Origin: Cristatella mucedo
Lineage: Eukaryota; Bryozoa; Phylactolaemata; Cristatellidae
Assembly (NCBI GenBank): GCA_009760855.2
Contig: WPIO01000016.1
Span: 2,628,001 to 2,692,000, forward strand
Direction: 5' to 3'
DNA: 64,000 nucleotides
Positions 12,003 through 21,999 of this stretch are shown in pieces. The position numbers were made by a program, and so were the translations under genes. Each line of letters starts with the position of its first letter. Positions within the stretch are counted from its first letter, which is position 1. The notes beneath the pieces are model-generated. The model was not told the DNA's origin. It did no database searches and worked only from the letters and a program-made list of their open reading frames with translations.

Positions 12003-12845
12003 ATAATAATAACAATAATTATAATGCATTTTTATTGAAACCTCTGAGAACTTATCCCTTTCTGGGCACTTCGAAAATGCTGTAAAGCAAGTGCACAATC
12101 TTATAAATATGCGTAAGTGATCGCGTATGCATTCTGCAATGCACGCGATACGTCACGATGACAACAAGCATAACATGATAAGAGTTGACATGCACAGGGT
12201 CAGCGTGCAAATATCTTTAGTGGCTGAATGCATAGTATCAGCACGCACAACCATACAAAGGCCGAATCGCATGGACCCACTACATGCTACTATAAAGAGG
12301 TGCGTTTTTAGCTTTATTATGAATGTCGTCGAGTCAGAGGATATCGTGTTATCATGTGAGAGTGAATTCCAGGCTTTGGGAGCATACGAACAAAGGGATG
12401 GTTTCCAAAGGATTTGAGGTTTTTCTTAGATGTAGGTAAACATTGTGGTTAAGAAAATCTGGTGGCAGCATGCTTAGCCTGATTGAGGAGTACATTTGAT
12501 AGGTAGGCTGAAGCCGAAGAATGAATGGCCCTAAAAGTGAGACCGAAAAACATTTTTACTTGAGCGAAAGCCAGTGCAGATTGGATAGAAGTGCTGTGAT
12601 GCAGCAACTACGTTTCTTACAACAAGCGAGCTACCGAGTTTTGCACCAATCATAAGCGGCTGATTGTACAGGCCAGTTGACCAGCCACAGTGGCTTGCAG
12701 AAGTCGAGACAGGATGTCATAATGCTTGGACCGATTTGGATGTAGTATCCCGGTTTAAACAATCCCAAATTCTAGCTCTGCTATGTAGCTGTAAGTAGGC
12801 AGACCTGACGGTAGAGCTGATACGGTCGTCTAATTAAAGGTCATA
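12003..12845 (-). mobile_element. LINE family 1, 3' fragment
   Basis: Starts with AATAATAACAATAATTATAA and reversed LINE-1 3' end, followed by the region corresponding to the TTFKKNL, AWNSLP and RLVCRE segments. Many stops. Confidence 0.8.
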
Positions 12846-13250
12846 GTTAGCTAGATTTCCTTCACACGAAATCGCAGTGAGTTTGGAGAAACTGAGATTA
12901 AAAAGGTCATGTTAACTAGTGGGCGATATATTACATAGTCAGCCGCAGCTTGTTTCTTGGAGAGTCTGAAAACAACGATGATATCAATTACTATTAGTGG
13001 TTTATAGCACATTGAGCGAGAATTCCAGCAATAAATGTTGTTTAGATAGGCTGCCGGGCTGTAGCAGTCCTGAAAATTATTAAGAGTAATTCACAGCAAA
13101 GCAGAGGGAGATGGCGCATGGAATAGGCTTAAGGAAGTGACGCAAATCCCAGCAAGCAGAGCCTCCAGCCGCGGCCACTGCATTTGCTACGCTTAGCTTG
13201 TCTTGTGGGGGCAAGGACATCCCCCCTGGGATAGGACATTTCCCTGGGGT

Positions 13251-13383
13251 ATAGGGTTTAGGGTTTTAGAGTTTAGGTTTAGGATTTTAGTGTTTAGAGT
13301 TTAGGGTTTAGGGATTAGGGTTTAGGATTAGGGTTTTAGTGTTTAGGGTTTAGGTTTTAGGAATTATGGTTCAGGATTTAGGG
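13251..13383 (+). repeat. Telomere-like TTTAGGG-type degenerate repeat
   Basis: About 130 bp made of GGGTTTAGGG, GGGTTTTAG, GGATTAGGG and GTGTTTAG units. The commonest unit is TTTAGGG with variants. It is interstitial, inside intron 5. Confidence 0.85.
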
Positions 13384-13784
13384 CAGGTTGCGCCTCCGCC
13401 TCCTACATCCGCCCTCGATCGTATTCCGTGCTTTAATTTGCGAATATTAGGCCGTAACGAGATCTCTCGAGACGAAGTTATACTCACTAAACCTCTGAGG
13501 CGTCACGCTCATTTGCAGGAGCATGCCGCACGCTGTAGCGCGCGCCCGCTTTGAAGGGTTCGAACACGTGCCTGGCGGCGTCGGAAAGAGCGAGCGGGAG
13601 CGAGTTCTCTCGTGGGACAGAAGTTTATGGCTCGCCGACGCTGCTACCGCCGCAGCCGCCCCGCCAAAGCCGCAGCCGCCGCTCTCTCAATTAAAAACCA
13701 TTCTTACAATCCATCCATCCTTTCAATTATACTGAGCTGATTTTATTTGAATAGAGCGTGAACTTCATTTGATCATGTACCGTT

Positions 13785-13990
13785 TTTTCCCCGCATATGA
13801 GACGCACTTAATTTAAATCGTCAAAACCCGCGTCTTATGCACGGCTGCGTCTTATAATTATAAGACGCACCAGTATATAAGACGCAGGTTTTGACGATTT
13901 GTGTAAGAATATTTTACATAAGACGCAACCATGCAAAAGACGCACCCTGGGTGTGGGTACGTAAAAATTTGTCTAAGACGCGTCATGTAT
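13785..13990. mobile_element. Palindromic element with repeated AAGACGCA motif (MITE-like)
   Basis: AAATCGTCAAAACCCGCGTC (about 13815) is inverted at about 13880-13901 as GACGCAGGTTTTGACGATTT. The centre is the palindrome GCGTCTTATAATTATAAGACGC. AAGACGCA-like motifs recur at least six times to 13985. The structure suggests a non-autonomous DNA transposon, but borders and target duplication were not identified. Confidence 0.55.
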
Positions 13991-14003
13991 ACGCAAAATA
14001 CGT

Positions 14004-14009
<6 letters not shown>

Positions 14010-14044
<35 letters not shown>

Positions 14045-14045
14045 A
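14010..14045 (+). repeat. (TA)n(TG)n microsatellite
   Basis: ATATATATAT followed by about 13 TG units. Confidence 0.95.
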
Positions 14046-14077
14046 TTCTTAGTTGTACATTCATCGTCATAGGGGAG

Positions 14078-14175
14078 ATTTTCTACTCCGGGGGGCGGGA
14101 AATGTTCGGGGGATATGTTCTAGGGTCTACAAGGGAGGGAAATTTCCGGGGGAAACGTCCGGGGGGGGGGGAAAT
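14078..14175 (+). repeat. G-run rich tract with repeated GGGAAATGTTC
   Basis: About eight runs of three or more G, the longest of 11-12, with the motif GGGAAATGTTC at about 14097 and 14169 and relatives between. It could form a G-quadruplex on the + strand. Confidence 0.7.
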
Positions 14176-14324
14176 GTTCTACAACCATCTTGTGTTAGTG
14201 CCAAATCCACGGACTCTAGCAACAGCAACCATATCTAGGAACGCATTTGAACTACCCTAACGTAGCGATAATAGGCACGCACGATCGCACGCAACGAGGA
14301 TGTTCAGTACAATTCGGTGAGTAT

Positions 14325-14480
14325 AAAGCCAGTTTGGCCTTGTAGTTAAGGTACTCGCCTCGACAAAATTCAAGGTAAATGTATTTAATGACCGATGCCC
14401 TCGGCTCGAGCCCCGTAGAACATGCGAAGTGCCTGAATATAGAGACTAAGTTCTCTTACAGCACTACGATAAAATGAATA
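14325..14480 (+). mobile_element. SINE family A copy
   Basis: AGTTTGGCCTTGTAGTTAAG (tRNA-like A-box region), GGCTCGAGCCCCG (B box), then GCCTGAATATAGAGACTAAG and TTCTCTTACAGCACTACGAT. An extra insertion separates the boxes. Confidence 0.8.
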
Positions 14481-14499
14481 GTACGTATGCATCTCCGTC

Positions 14500-14725
14500 T
14501 GTAAATCCATGAGGGCTGTGTGAGTGTTACGCACGAGCGTTCTGTTTAGCTCACTAACAGCCTAAGCGGCTTTCTGCATTCCACAGTCAAGAACCTGCGC
14601 AGCAAAAGCTTTTGTCGCCGACGTTCACAAAGCAGGAGAATGGAATGGCTACTTTATTTTCCATATAAGACCTGAGAGCACGAGGAGGCTGAAACTGATG
14701 CAGAAGTTCTGCTAGGTGTGCGAAC
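14500..14725 (-). mobile_element. LINE family 2, 3' fragment
   Basis: Reversed terminal CATCTCCGTCTGTAAATCCA, then CACTAACAGCCTAAGCGG, and AGAGCACGAGGAGGCTGAAAC from the ORF part shared with 50595-50620. Internally deleted. Confidence 0.7.
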
Positions 14726-16440
14726 AATAATAACTTAATTATTTTCGCTTGTTAAGTAGGAGCAATTTGTGTATTTTATACTTCGGAGTCGATTTAAATA
14801 TTTATTGAAGCGGTAAACTGTCATTTGCCAACCTTTCTCTCTACTGCTTGTTAATATACAAGTGATGGGGTGTTATATATCCAATATATTAAACGAGCAG
14901 TTAAGTTTTACTCGCGTTGTTTGGCTGTTCCTTAAAATGAACCGTCTATCTTGCTTTCAACTTTTACCCAAGCCACGCATCGTCGAAATATTTGTGGGGC
15001 CTTAGGTATTTCTCTGATTCCTCATTTAACGCAAATCCTTTGTAAATTAGGTTTATATGTCAGAAGCATAGAACAAAAGATAATTGTGAATATGTTTCAC
15101 CTGCGGTTATGTTGGAGGCTCCCTGTGGCGCAGACGTGCATACGGATTTTTATACTGATCCGGAATGAACAGCAAGGATTTTGCAATAGATTTTGTACGA
15201 CGATTCTAGCCGCGATGAGCCCACTTTTCAGGTCATGATAAAAATCAAGCTGAACCACAACGGACTTATAGAACACCGTGAGATCAAATATTGCGTCAAA
15301 AAAGACAGCCTACGAGTGAAACTAAAGACGTCGGGACTTTCATTCTGTATATCAAGCCGCCTCTGCATACGGTTTCGTCCGCACCTCGGCCAGGCTAGGG
15401 CAGAGGGGTCAAAGACACATTCGCCAGAGGTCAGAGGTGTTCAATCATTGATCAGACCCTGTCCAGTAGAGGTCAGAGGTTGTCAGCGAGAGGTCAGAGA
15501 CGGCCAATCGGAGAAAGATTGACTCGACTAGCAGCAGCCTCCACGTGACGTGCCGCCCGAACGGCTCCTCATAGGTTGGATCTTTGGCCCGGGGTCAGGG
15601 TTCACAGCATCCTTCTCCGTTACTTCCGTGGCTGGCTTTTCCAGGCGAGTGGTCAGAAATTGATTTTAGGCTCACACACGTTGAGCTCGCTGCGGCACGA
15701 AAAAGCGCCAGATCATTTCACCTATTTCAGTATCCGCCTAAGCTATCAGTCTTCGCTATCAGCCTCGAGGATTGAGCGCCAGCCACGTGAGCGCCTGACT
15801 GCGAGAACCACATCCAAAAAACGCTCGTTCTCGCCTGAGCTTTTGCGTCAGTTTCAATTCTCTGCTCAGTCAGTCATGGCGTTTCTAAACGTCTTCACGG
15901 ATTCTTCTCACGACGGCGTCTCTCAACTTCTTGAGCTCCGTTCAGTTCGATTACCCGCCAGAGTTCTCGCATCGGATATACTTACGTACCGCTTTGCATG
16001 TAGCGTATCTAATAATCGCGCGCGCGGTGCCGAGGAGGAGGACGAGGTCGTTGGCGTCGCAGAGCGTCGATAATCTCATCGATAATCTCATCGAGCCTCA
16101 ACCCGGCTCTTAATAGTGAAATGGCGGCGTGTGCTAAATCAGCTAGATTACGTCTTCGACATGGACTGTTGAGTGGTCCTGAATTACATCGGGCTGGCAG
16201 CAGCGGTTATGGGATGGTCCTCAGTGAGTCGGCATGCACACACAGCAGCCGAAGCCAAATTCATTCCTAGACGTTACTGTCGTTGCTAAGATTCGTGAAT
16301 TATGCATTTGCAAAAGAAAAGGACTCCGGAGACGCCGCGATGAACCTAGCCGCCAGCTTAGACGCTGCTCGTTAGGCGAGAACTGAGAGCTGAGTGCCCG
16401 CTCGTTTGGTACTCCTAGCATTGTCTCGAAGCGCTCAGCA
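14726..16440. other. Intron 5, unassigned
   Basis: Several short ORFs. A four-fold AGAGGTCAGAG-like motif at about 15425-15500 is the only pattern seen. Confidence 0.45.
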
Positions 16441-16459
16441 CGCTCCCCCACAAGCTGTG

Positions 16460-16640
16460 AACCTCTCTCTAACGGAGTGGTCACCAGGCCTGCTGTAACT
16501 CCGGCGGCCCAACTTAAAGTTGGTCGTTGGAATCCTTGCTCAATGTGCAGTGAGCCTCTAGTGATAAGTGACCTTACTTCTGAAAATGGTCTCGACCAGC
16601 TCGGTTTGACTGAAACTTGGCTGCAATCGCAAAAAGTATG
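16460..16640 (+). mobile_element. LINE endonuclease (APE) remnant
   Basis: The frame reads VISDLTSENGLDQLGLTETW, close to the conserved start of the apurinic endonuclease domain of CR1/L2-like LINEs (I-x-D-L-I-x-E-x-x-L-D-x-L-x-L-T-E-T-W-L). The rest of the domain is not recognisable. It is the only LINE N-terminal part seen in the window. Confidence 0.75.
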
Positions 16641-16945
16641 CGCGATACGTATGCCCAGCCGCTGTAGCCACACTAGGCAGGCAGGAAGCTTCCCACGCAC
16701 GCGCAGTCTGCGGTTGAGCGCGACGCTCTGCTTCAGGCTGCTGCAACTGCTGCTTTGCACTTTACCTCTGCACTCGGCCTCTGTACTTGACTTCGGGCAC
16801 GGCACTGAGTGGCGCTCTGCCGTAAGCGAGTTGGCTACTCGCTGAAGCCTGCTGAAGCTCTCCACGGCCGTCGAATCTTCATCTTACGGCGTCGGCACCG
16901 TTCGTTGCTGACACCGTTCATTCCTTCGAACGGCTCCTACAGGTC

Positions 16946-17175
16946 GCTAGCCGCCGCAAGAAAAAGCTCACTGGGCACCACAAGGTCAAGGTCAAGTAAT
17001 GGTCAAACCGTAAGGTCGAGGAAAAAGCTCACTGGTCACCAATATTCGTCGCGCGTTGCTAGCCGCCGCAAGAAAAAAGCTCACTGGTTACCACAAAGTT
17101 CAAAGTCAAGTAAAGGTCAACCCGTAAGGTCGAGGAAAAAGCCCACGGGTCACCAGTATTCGTTGCGCGTCGCTG
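16946..17175 (+). repeat. 112-bp tandem duplication
   Basis: GCTAGCCGCCGCAAGAAAAA at 16946 recurs at 17058; both copies continue with AAGCTCACTGG, GTAAGGTCGAGGAAAAAGC and an ATTCGT segment. Two copies, roughly 90% alike by eye. Confidence 0.9.
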
Positions 17176-18060
17176 GTGGGACTGTTGTCGTTACTGCAGC
17201 CTGGTTCTGCGAAGACTCCGTTTGTAAGATGTTGCCACGCCTGCCCGGTCTTATCTCACAGGCTATATGGCTCTCGACTCCATTTGAGTCTGTGAGATAG
17301 GGATGAATCGGCGCTTTCTAAAGGACAACACTTGTATGCGATAGAAGAATAGGTAACACGTGGTACGCCGACTAGCTTTAGAGGTGCATAGAGCTATGGA
17401 CTACTGGCAACGGGTAGAAGCGGCAGATCGCAGGATTCTCACCTTGTCTCGAAAATTATCCTCAGATTGTCCATCCGCTGCCTTCTTCACGTCATCCTCT
17501 AGTGACGACACTTATATATCGGTCAAAACTGCAAGACCGTCAGCCTCTCATGCCACGTGATTGCTACGCGACGAGCCGCGACCGGAGTGTGGCTGTGGCA
17601 GCGAAGCGGCCGTAACGGTGCCCGAATGGGTGCGCGCCGAGAACGAGGCTCTACCGCATTGCACTTCCAATGGGCGAGGACGAGAGCGAGGCGGAGACCA
17701 CTCGACTTCGACTGACATTTCATTGCTCGTGCGAAACTATAGCAACCAGCGACTCTCTCCAATCGCGGCCGCTGCTTTGGCGGACCATTACTGCTAGCTA
17801 GTATATTCCCAATCCACATTCGATGCGTCCTCTGGCGGCGTCTCCCACCTCGGTCCTCCATAGCACGCTCGGCGCTGCAGATATAGTGCATGCGCCAAGC
17901 CGAGGCTCGAAGCCAGAGCAGCCGGACTCGAGAGCTTGCGCTCACTGAGCACTCGCGAGCTCTCGTGCTCATTGTGGCGAACTCACTGGCGAGCTCTCTG
18001 TGGGCACTCGCTCTTTCTGAGACGTCGAGGGGCGCGAGCGCAAGTTCTGCAAGTTTCGGA
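17176..18060. other. Intron 5, GC-rich end
   Basis: GC-rich sequence with overlapping ORFs on both strands, none with recognisable content. It precedes exon 6. Confidence 0.5.
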
Positions 18061-18115
18061 CGACACGTCTCTAATCTTCGCTCTCTCTCTCTCACTCTCT
18101 CTTAATCGTTTGCAG

Positions 18116-18406
18116 GCGAGAGAGCCGCCCGGGCGAATCGCACGTACGAGTCCTGCTCCGACGCCTGGTTTCACGTGACGGCGTCCAACGACGTCAGCAC
18201 GGAAGTAGCCAACAGGACATTCTCCGTAGCCAAAGCCGTGGCCAACTTCAGCGTCGTCGCCGCCGCGCCGGTCGCGTATGGCGACAAGGCCTCGCTCACT
18301 TACGGCATGACAGATGGCTGCATGATAGCTCTGCAGACTTGGCTGGACCGACGGCCCGTCTTCGATCTGCTGCCGCCATTGCTGCACATGGGCGTCCAGT
18401 ATCAAG
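18116..18406 (+). CDS. Exon 6: end of PKD module 2 and start of module 3
   Basis: A 291-bp exon, phase 1 at both ends. The acceptor TTTGCAG follows a CTCTCT tract; the donor is GTCGGT at 18407 (suboptimal). The first part, NRTYESCSDAWFHVTASNDV, is the closing strand pair of module 2 (consensus HTY...G.Y.V.V.ASN). The second part begins module 3 with VANFSVVAAAP and LTYGMTDG in the signature position. The final split codon becomes Asp with exon 7. The frame stays open into the intron to 18468, so the donor choice rests on phase and on homology of the joined product. Confidence 0.85.
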
Positions 18407-18619
18407 GTCGGTCCTGCCGCCGCCGAAACGACCGTCGACCTTCGGCAGGGCGATCTCGCTGTTTATAAAAACGTAATGAAAATACTATTGAAAAGGATAA
18501 TAAAAATGCACGCGCATATCTCCATCAGAGAACTTAATGTCTTTCTACGCACTTTATATATGAGAGATATATCGTCACATGGTAGCTTTTGCCTAGTATT
18601 CAAAGTACTCACATCGACT

Positions 18620-18735
18620 GAGGTCAAGACGACTGCATTCGATGACTTAGGCCGCAGGCTCCAGCCCCGAAGCGTACGCGAAGCGCCTGAATAGCGACCA
18701 AGTTCCCTTAGGGTGCTATACAGATGAATTGTATT
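18620..18735 (+). mobile_element. SINE family A, 3' part
   Basis: GCTCCAGCCCCGAAGCGTAC then GCGAAGCGCCTGAATAGCGA and CCCTTAGGGTGCTATACAGA. The head is missing or degenerate. The family tail is followed by (TTG)n. Confidence 0.75.
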
Positions 18736-18764
18736 AGTGCTATTGTTGTTGTTGTTGTTATACT

Positions 18765-19245
18765 ACAATAATAAAAAAAATAGTATTGGACTTGATAAAG
18801 CTACCTCGGAGAACTCAATCTCTTTCTAGGCGCTTTACATTTGCTGCAAAGGGAAATGCATTTGAATGGTGAGTAATATCATGCTCGATAAACATACAAC
18901 ATGAATAACATGGTTAGGGGTGACATGCACAGGGTCAGCATGCAAATGTGGTTAGTGGCAGCATGCACAGTGTCAGCACGCATAAGCTCATCAAGGATGA
19001 ATCACAGGGACCCACTAAATGCTGTCCTAAATAGGTGTGTTTTTAAGTTCTTCTTAAATGTGGTTAGGTCACAGGATGTTCTGATGCAAGTCGGGATTGA
19101 GTTGTGCGAGGTATTGGCAAACTGTTGGATTCCGAAAAGCGGGTGGTACGATGCTTGGCCCGGTGGGGAGTAAATTTGAGAGACAGGCTAAAGCCAAAGA
19201 ATGAAGTGAGCTAAAAGTCAGCGACAAAAAAAACCTTGAAGTCGA
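18765..19245 (-). mobile_element. LINE family 1, 3' fragment
   Basis: Reversed 3' end (TTGATAAAGC, then GAACTCAATCTCTTTCTAGG), then AACATGGTTAGGGGTGACATGC, followed by the C-terminal ORF region with a deletion near 19105. Confidence 0.85.
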
Positions 19246-19599
19246 CACTCTTATCTCACACTACAAGCAGCTCACTGCCTGTGGACTCGCTTCGCTGAGT
19301 CGCACTAGTTCCGTTACGGAAGACAACAGTACGCCATCTTTCCGTTTGACGGAAGTGCGCTATCTCGCCACGCGAAGCAAGTGATCTATCTTGCGGCGTG
19401 ACGGACCTTCTCGCTTTAATTAGCAGAGATCCCGAAGCACGCAGGTCGCGGGTTTCAGGTCGCGACTCACCCGCCATTGCTCGCTGCCTCGCTGCTGCAG
19501 CTTCCGGCTGCTCGAGCCGAGAAGCCGGAAGCGGCGCTCTCGTGTTTTCTCCCTCTCAAATGCGCCGCGGCTCGCGCGCCGCCGCGGTCGCCGCTGCAG

Positions 19600-20538
19600 A
19601 CGTCTTCCGGATCGACGCCGGCGCCTACGGCAGCGTCGGCGAGCACACGCTGGAGGTGCTCGCGTCCAACGTCCTGTCACGTGCGAGCGTCAACGTGACC
19701 TTTCAAGTCGACTACCGAATCGTCGGACTGACGCTGACGACGAGCACGCCGGACGCTGTCGTGGCGGCGCCTGTCACTTTTCGGCTCTACTTGGACCGGG
19801 CGAGCAGATTCGACGTGCTGCTCAGCTACGGCGACGGAGGAGCGCCGGACGGCCGCCATTACGAGGGCAACATAAGCGCCGGCGGCGCCATTTACTTTAA
19901 CCACACCTACGCCACCGACGGCGTCTACTCGGTCCTTTGCACCGTCCGGAACTCGGTGGGCTGGGCCAACGCGAGCACGAGCGTCAGCCTCTTCTATCCG
20001 GCCAGGGGCCTCGAGGTGGCGCTGGACAAGGACAACATGTCCACTGCGGGCGACAACTCGACGCTGCTTGCGCCGCCGACGTTCGCGTGTCAGCGGAGCG
20101 TGTCGCTCATGCTCAACGACCCGGCGCTGCCGCGCGTCACCAACGCCACGTACAGCCTGGACGTGGGCGATGGGTCGCCGCGATTGTCGGGTGGCGGGGG
20201 CAGCGGCAGCGCCGCCCACGTGCCGGATCCGACGATCGTCGTGTTCGGCGGATCGTGGAGAAGACGTCTCCTTCTCTGGCCCGTCGTGTTCGCGAGGGGC
20301 GGCCAGTTTACTCTGAGCCTGATCGTGAACAACAGCGTGTCAAGCGTGCGCCTCCTGTACGCTCACACGGTGTACGAGCAGGTGTGCCAACTGAGTGCCA
20401 CGGCCGCTTCCGCCGATCCAGGCTTAGCCGGCCCGGTCGCCGGGCGCGACGTCTATGCTCAGCCGAGGAGCCTAGCCGACGGCGGCGTCTACTTTCCCGT
20501 CGAGTACTCGGTCACGTTCAAAGCCAACTTGACCAGAG
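19600..20538 (+). CDS. Exon 7: PKD modules 3 (end), 4, 5 and 6 (start)
   Basis: The longest exon (939 bp), phase 1 in and out, GC-rich, with acceptor CTGCAG at 19594-19599 and donor GTGAGC at 20539. It encodes the end of module 3 (GEHTLEVLASNVLSRA), all of module 4 (DVLLSYGDGGAP, then YFNHTYATDGVYSVLCTVRN), a divergent module 5 (ATYSLDVGDGSPRL, a Gly/Ser loop, GGQFTLSLIVNNSV) and the start of module 6 (VYFPVEYSVTFKANL). Many N-x-S/T sequons are present. The ORF remains open upstream to 19398 and downstream to 21092, but those extensions have no PKD character and lie beyond the splice signals. Confidence 0.92.
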
Positions 20539-21180
20539 GTGAGCGGCCGAGCGGCTCCTGCCGATGCCACTGTGCATTTATCGCCCTGAAAAGGCGAGAG
20601 CTTCGCTCGCTGCGAGGCCGGAAGCCGTTGAGTGAGCCTGCTGCAGCCGTGCCGAGCCTGTGCGAACGCGAGCGAAGCGCGTCCTGCCCAGGGTCGATCG
20701 ATGGCGATGCATGTCTCGCGATCGCCGAACTCGAGAATGGTCCATCCGGTTCACTAGTTCTCAGCACCGCGACTGCAGGGCGGGTCAATGGAAGGAAAGA
20801 AGCCGCCGATTGCCGCCGGCAGCCGCTTTTAGAACGTCCCTCGGAGCTCGTCGTCGGCGGACGAGCAATGTCGTCGACTGCCCGTCTGCCAGCTGAGCCT
20901 GCAATGCTCATAACACTGTGGCTTAATCAATCAATCGATAAATTTATCGCGAATCCTCCCACGTGCGAGCCAGCCAGTGTGAGCGCTGTCGTTTGTCGCA
21001 TGGAGATGCGGCTGAGTGGACTCTGCAGTCGCTGCAATTGTTCTGTCGGACGCTCAGGGAAGCTACCATCAATCAATGTCAGTAGACAGTGAGGGTGGTG
21101 GCTACTTAAGTGTGAAATGCCCCAAGGACTCCTTGGTGCCTTCTAGGCCGTCGGCCGACTCCGAATACCGATGCCCATGT
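20539..21180 (+). other. Intron 7 start, open frame without domain
   Basis: The exon 7 frame stays open to 21092, but composition and content change after the GTGAGC donor at 20539. No PKD strand pattern is visible, so it is treated as intron. Confidence 0.6.
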
Positions 21181-21182
21181 GC

Positions 21183-21340
21183 CGAGCTGGTTTGGTCTAG
21201 CGGTTAAGGTGCTCGCCTCGACCAAGGTCTGCCGCGGTCCTCGGTCTCGAACCCGGTGGCATACTTGAAGCGCCTGAATGACAATTTCCTAGCCAAGTTC
21301 TCTTAGGGTGCTATATAAATGAATTATATTTATATTTACT
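21183..21340 (+). mobile_element. SINE family A, best-preserved copy
   Basis: Head GAGCTGGTTTGGTCTAGCGG TTAAGGTGCTCGCC (A box), GGTCTCGAACCCGG (B box), then GAAGCGCCTGAATG and TTCTCTTAGGGTGCTATATA ending in an AT-rich tail. The head is tRNA-derived; the tail matches the 3' end of LINE family 1. Confidence 0.9.
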
Positions 21341-21457
21341 TATTTAACATTGATCACCCTGCTCTGAGTATTCCAAAGGTTCTCATGCTGAGGATGACAC
21401 GTCTTCGGCAAAACTTTCGTCGCTACTTTTTTTAATTTTAGCACAACCGTCCATCCG

Positions 21458-21600
<143 letters not shown>

Positions 21601-21999
21601 CTTGAAGGCTCTTATGACATTCGCTCGCTTCCACGGAGCGCAGGCCGGTTTATTGCAGAGGCCTGCCTGCCGTATTTTAAAAGAAAGCTAACGTATATTC
21701 CGGGGATTCAGCACGCCGGTTTCAGGAGATTCGACTCGTGGCGGTAGCCTGCATGGCTACACTCTAAGCGGACAGGGCGTTTTAGTCTGAAGAGGAGGTA
21801 GCTAAAATGTTGGTCCGTGCGAGGCGTGCACTCGGACCACAGCGACTACCCGCCTTCGCTTGGCTGTAGAGGACTAATGGCTGAGGCACAGAGGCTTCGC
21901 TAGAGACCTGGAGCTGCCTCAGCTTTTACCTTCTGCTAACAGCTCGGTTGGCCACTAGACGGAGACCGAGTGGGCTTATTAATTTACCGTACCGATTGG

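Noticed and set aside
13251-13383. A true telomere end
   Set aside because: The array is short, degenerate and has gene sequence on both sides.
15576-16073. A 165-codon + strand ORF in intron 5
   Set aside because: No domain, no splice site fitting the phase chain, and irregular composition.
16221-16865. A 214-codon - strand ORF
   Set aside because: It is the antisense of the LINE endonuclease remnant and GC-rich intron; no recognisable domain.
21183-21265. tRNA gene
   Set aside because: A- and B-box-like motifs are present, but no cloverleaf was traced and the sequence continues into a SINE body and LINE-like tail. The same holds for the other SINE heads.
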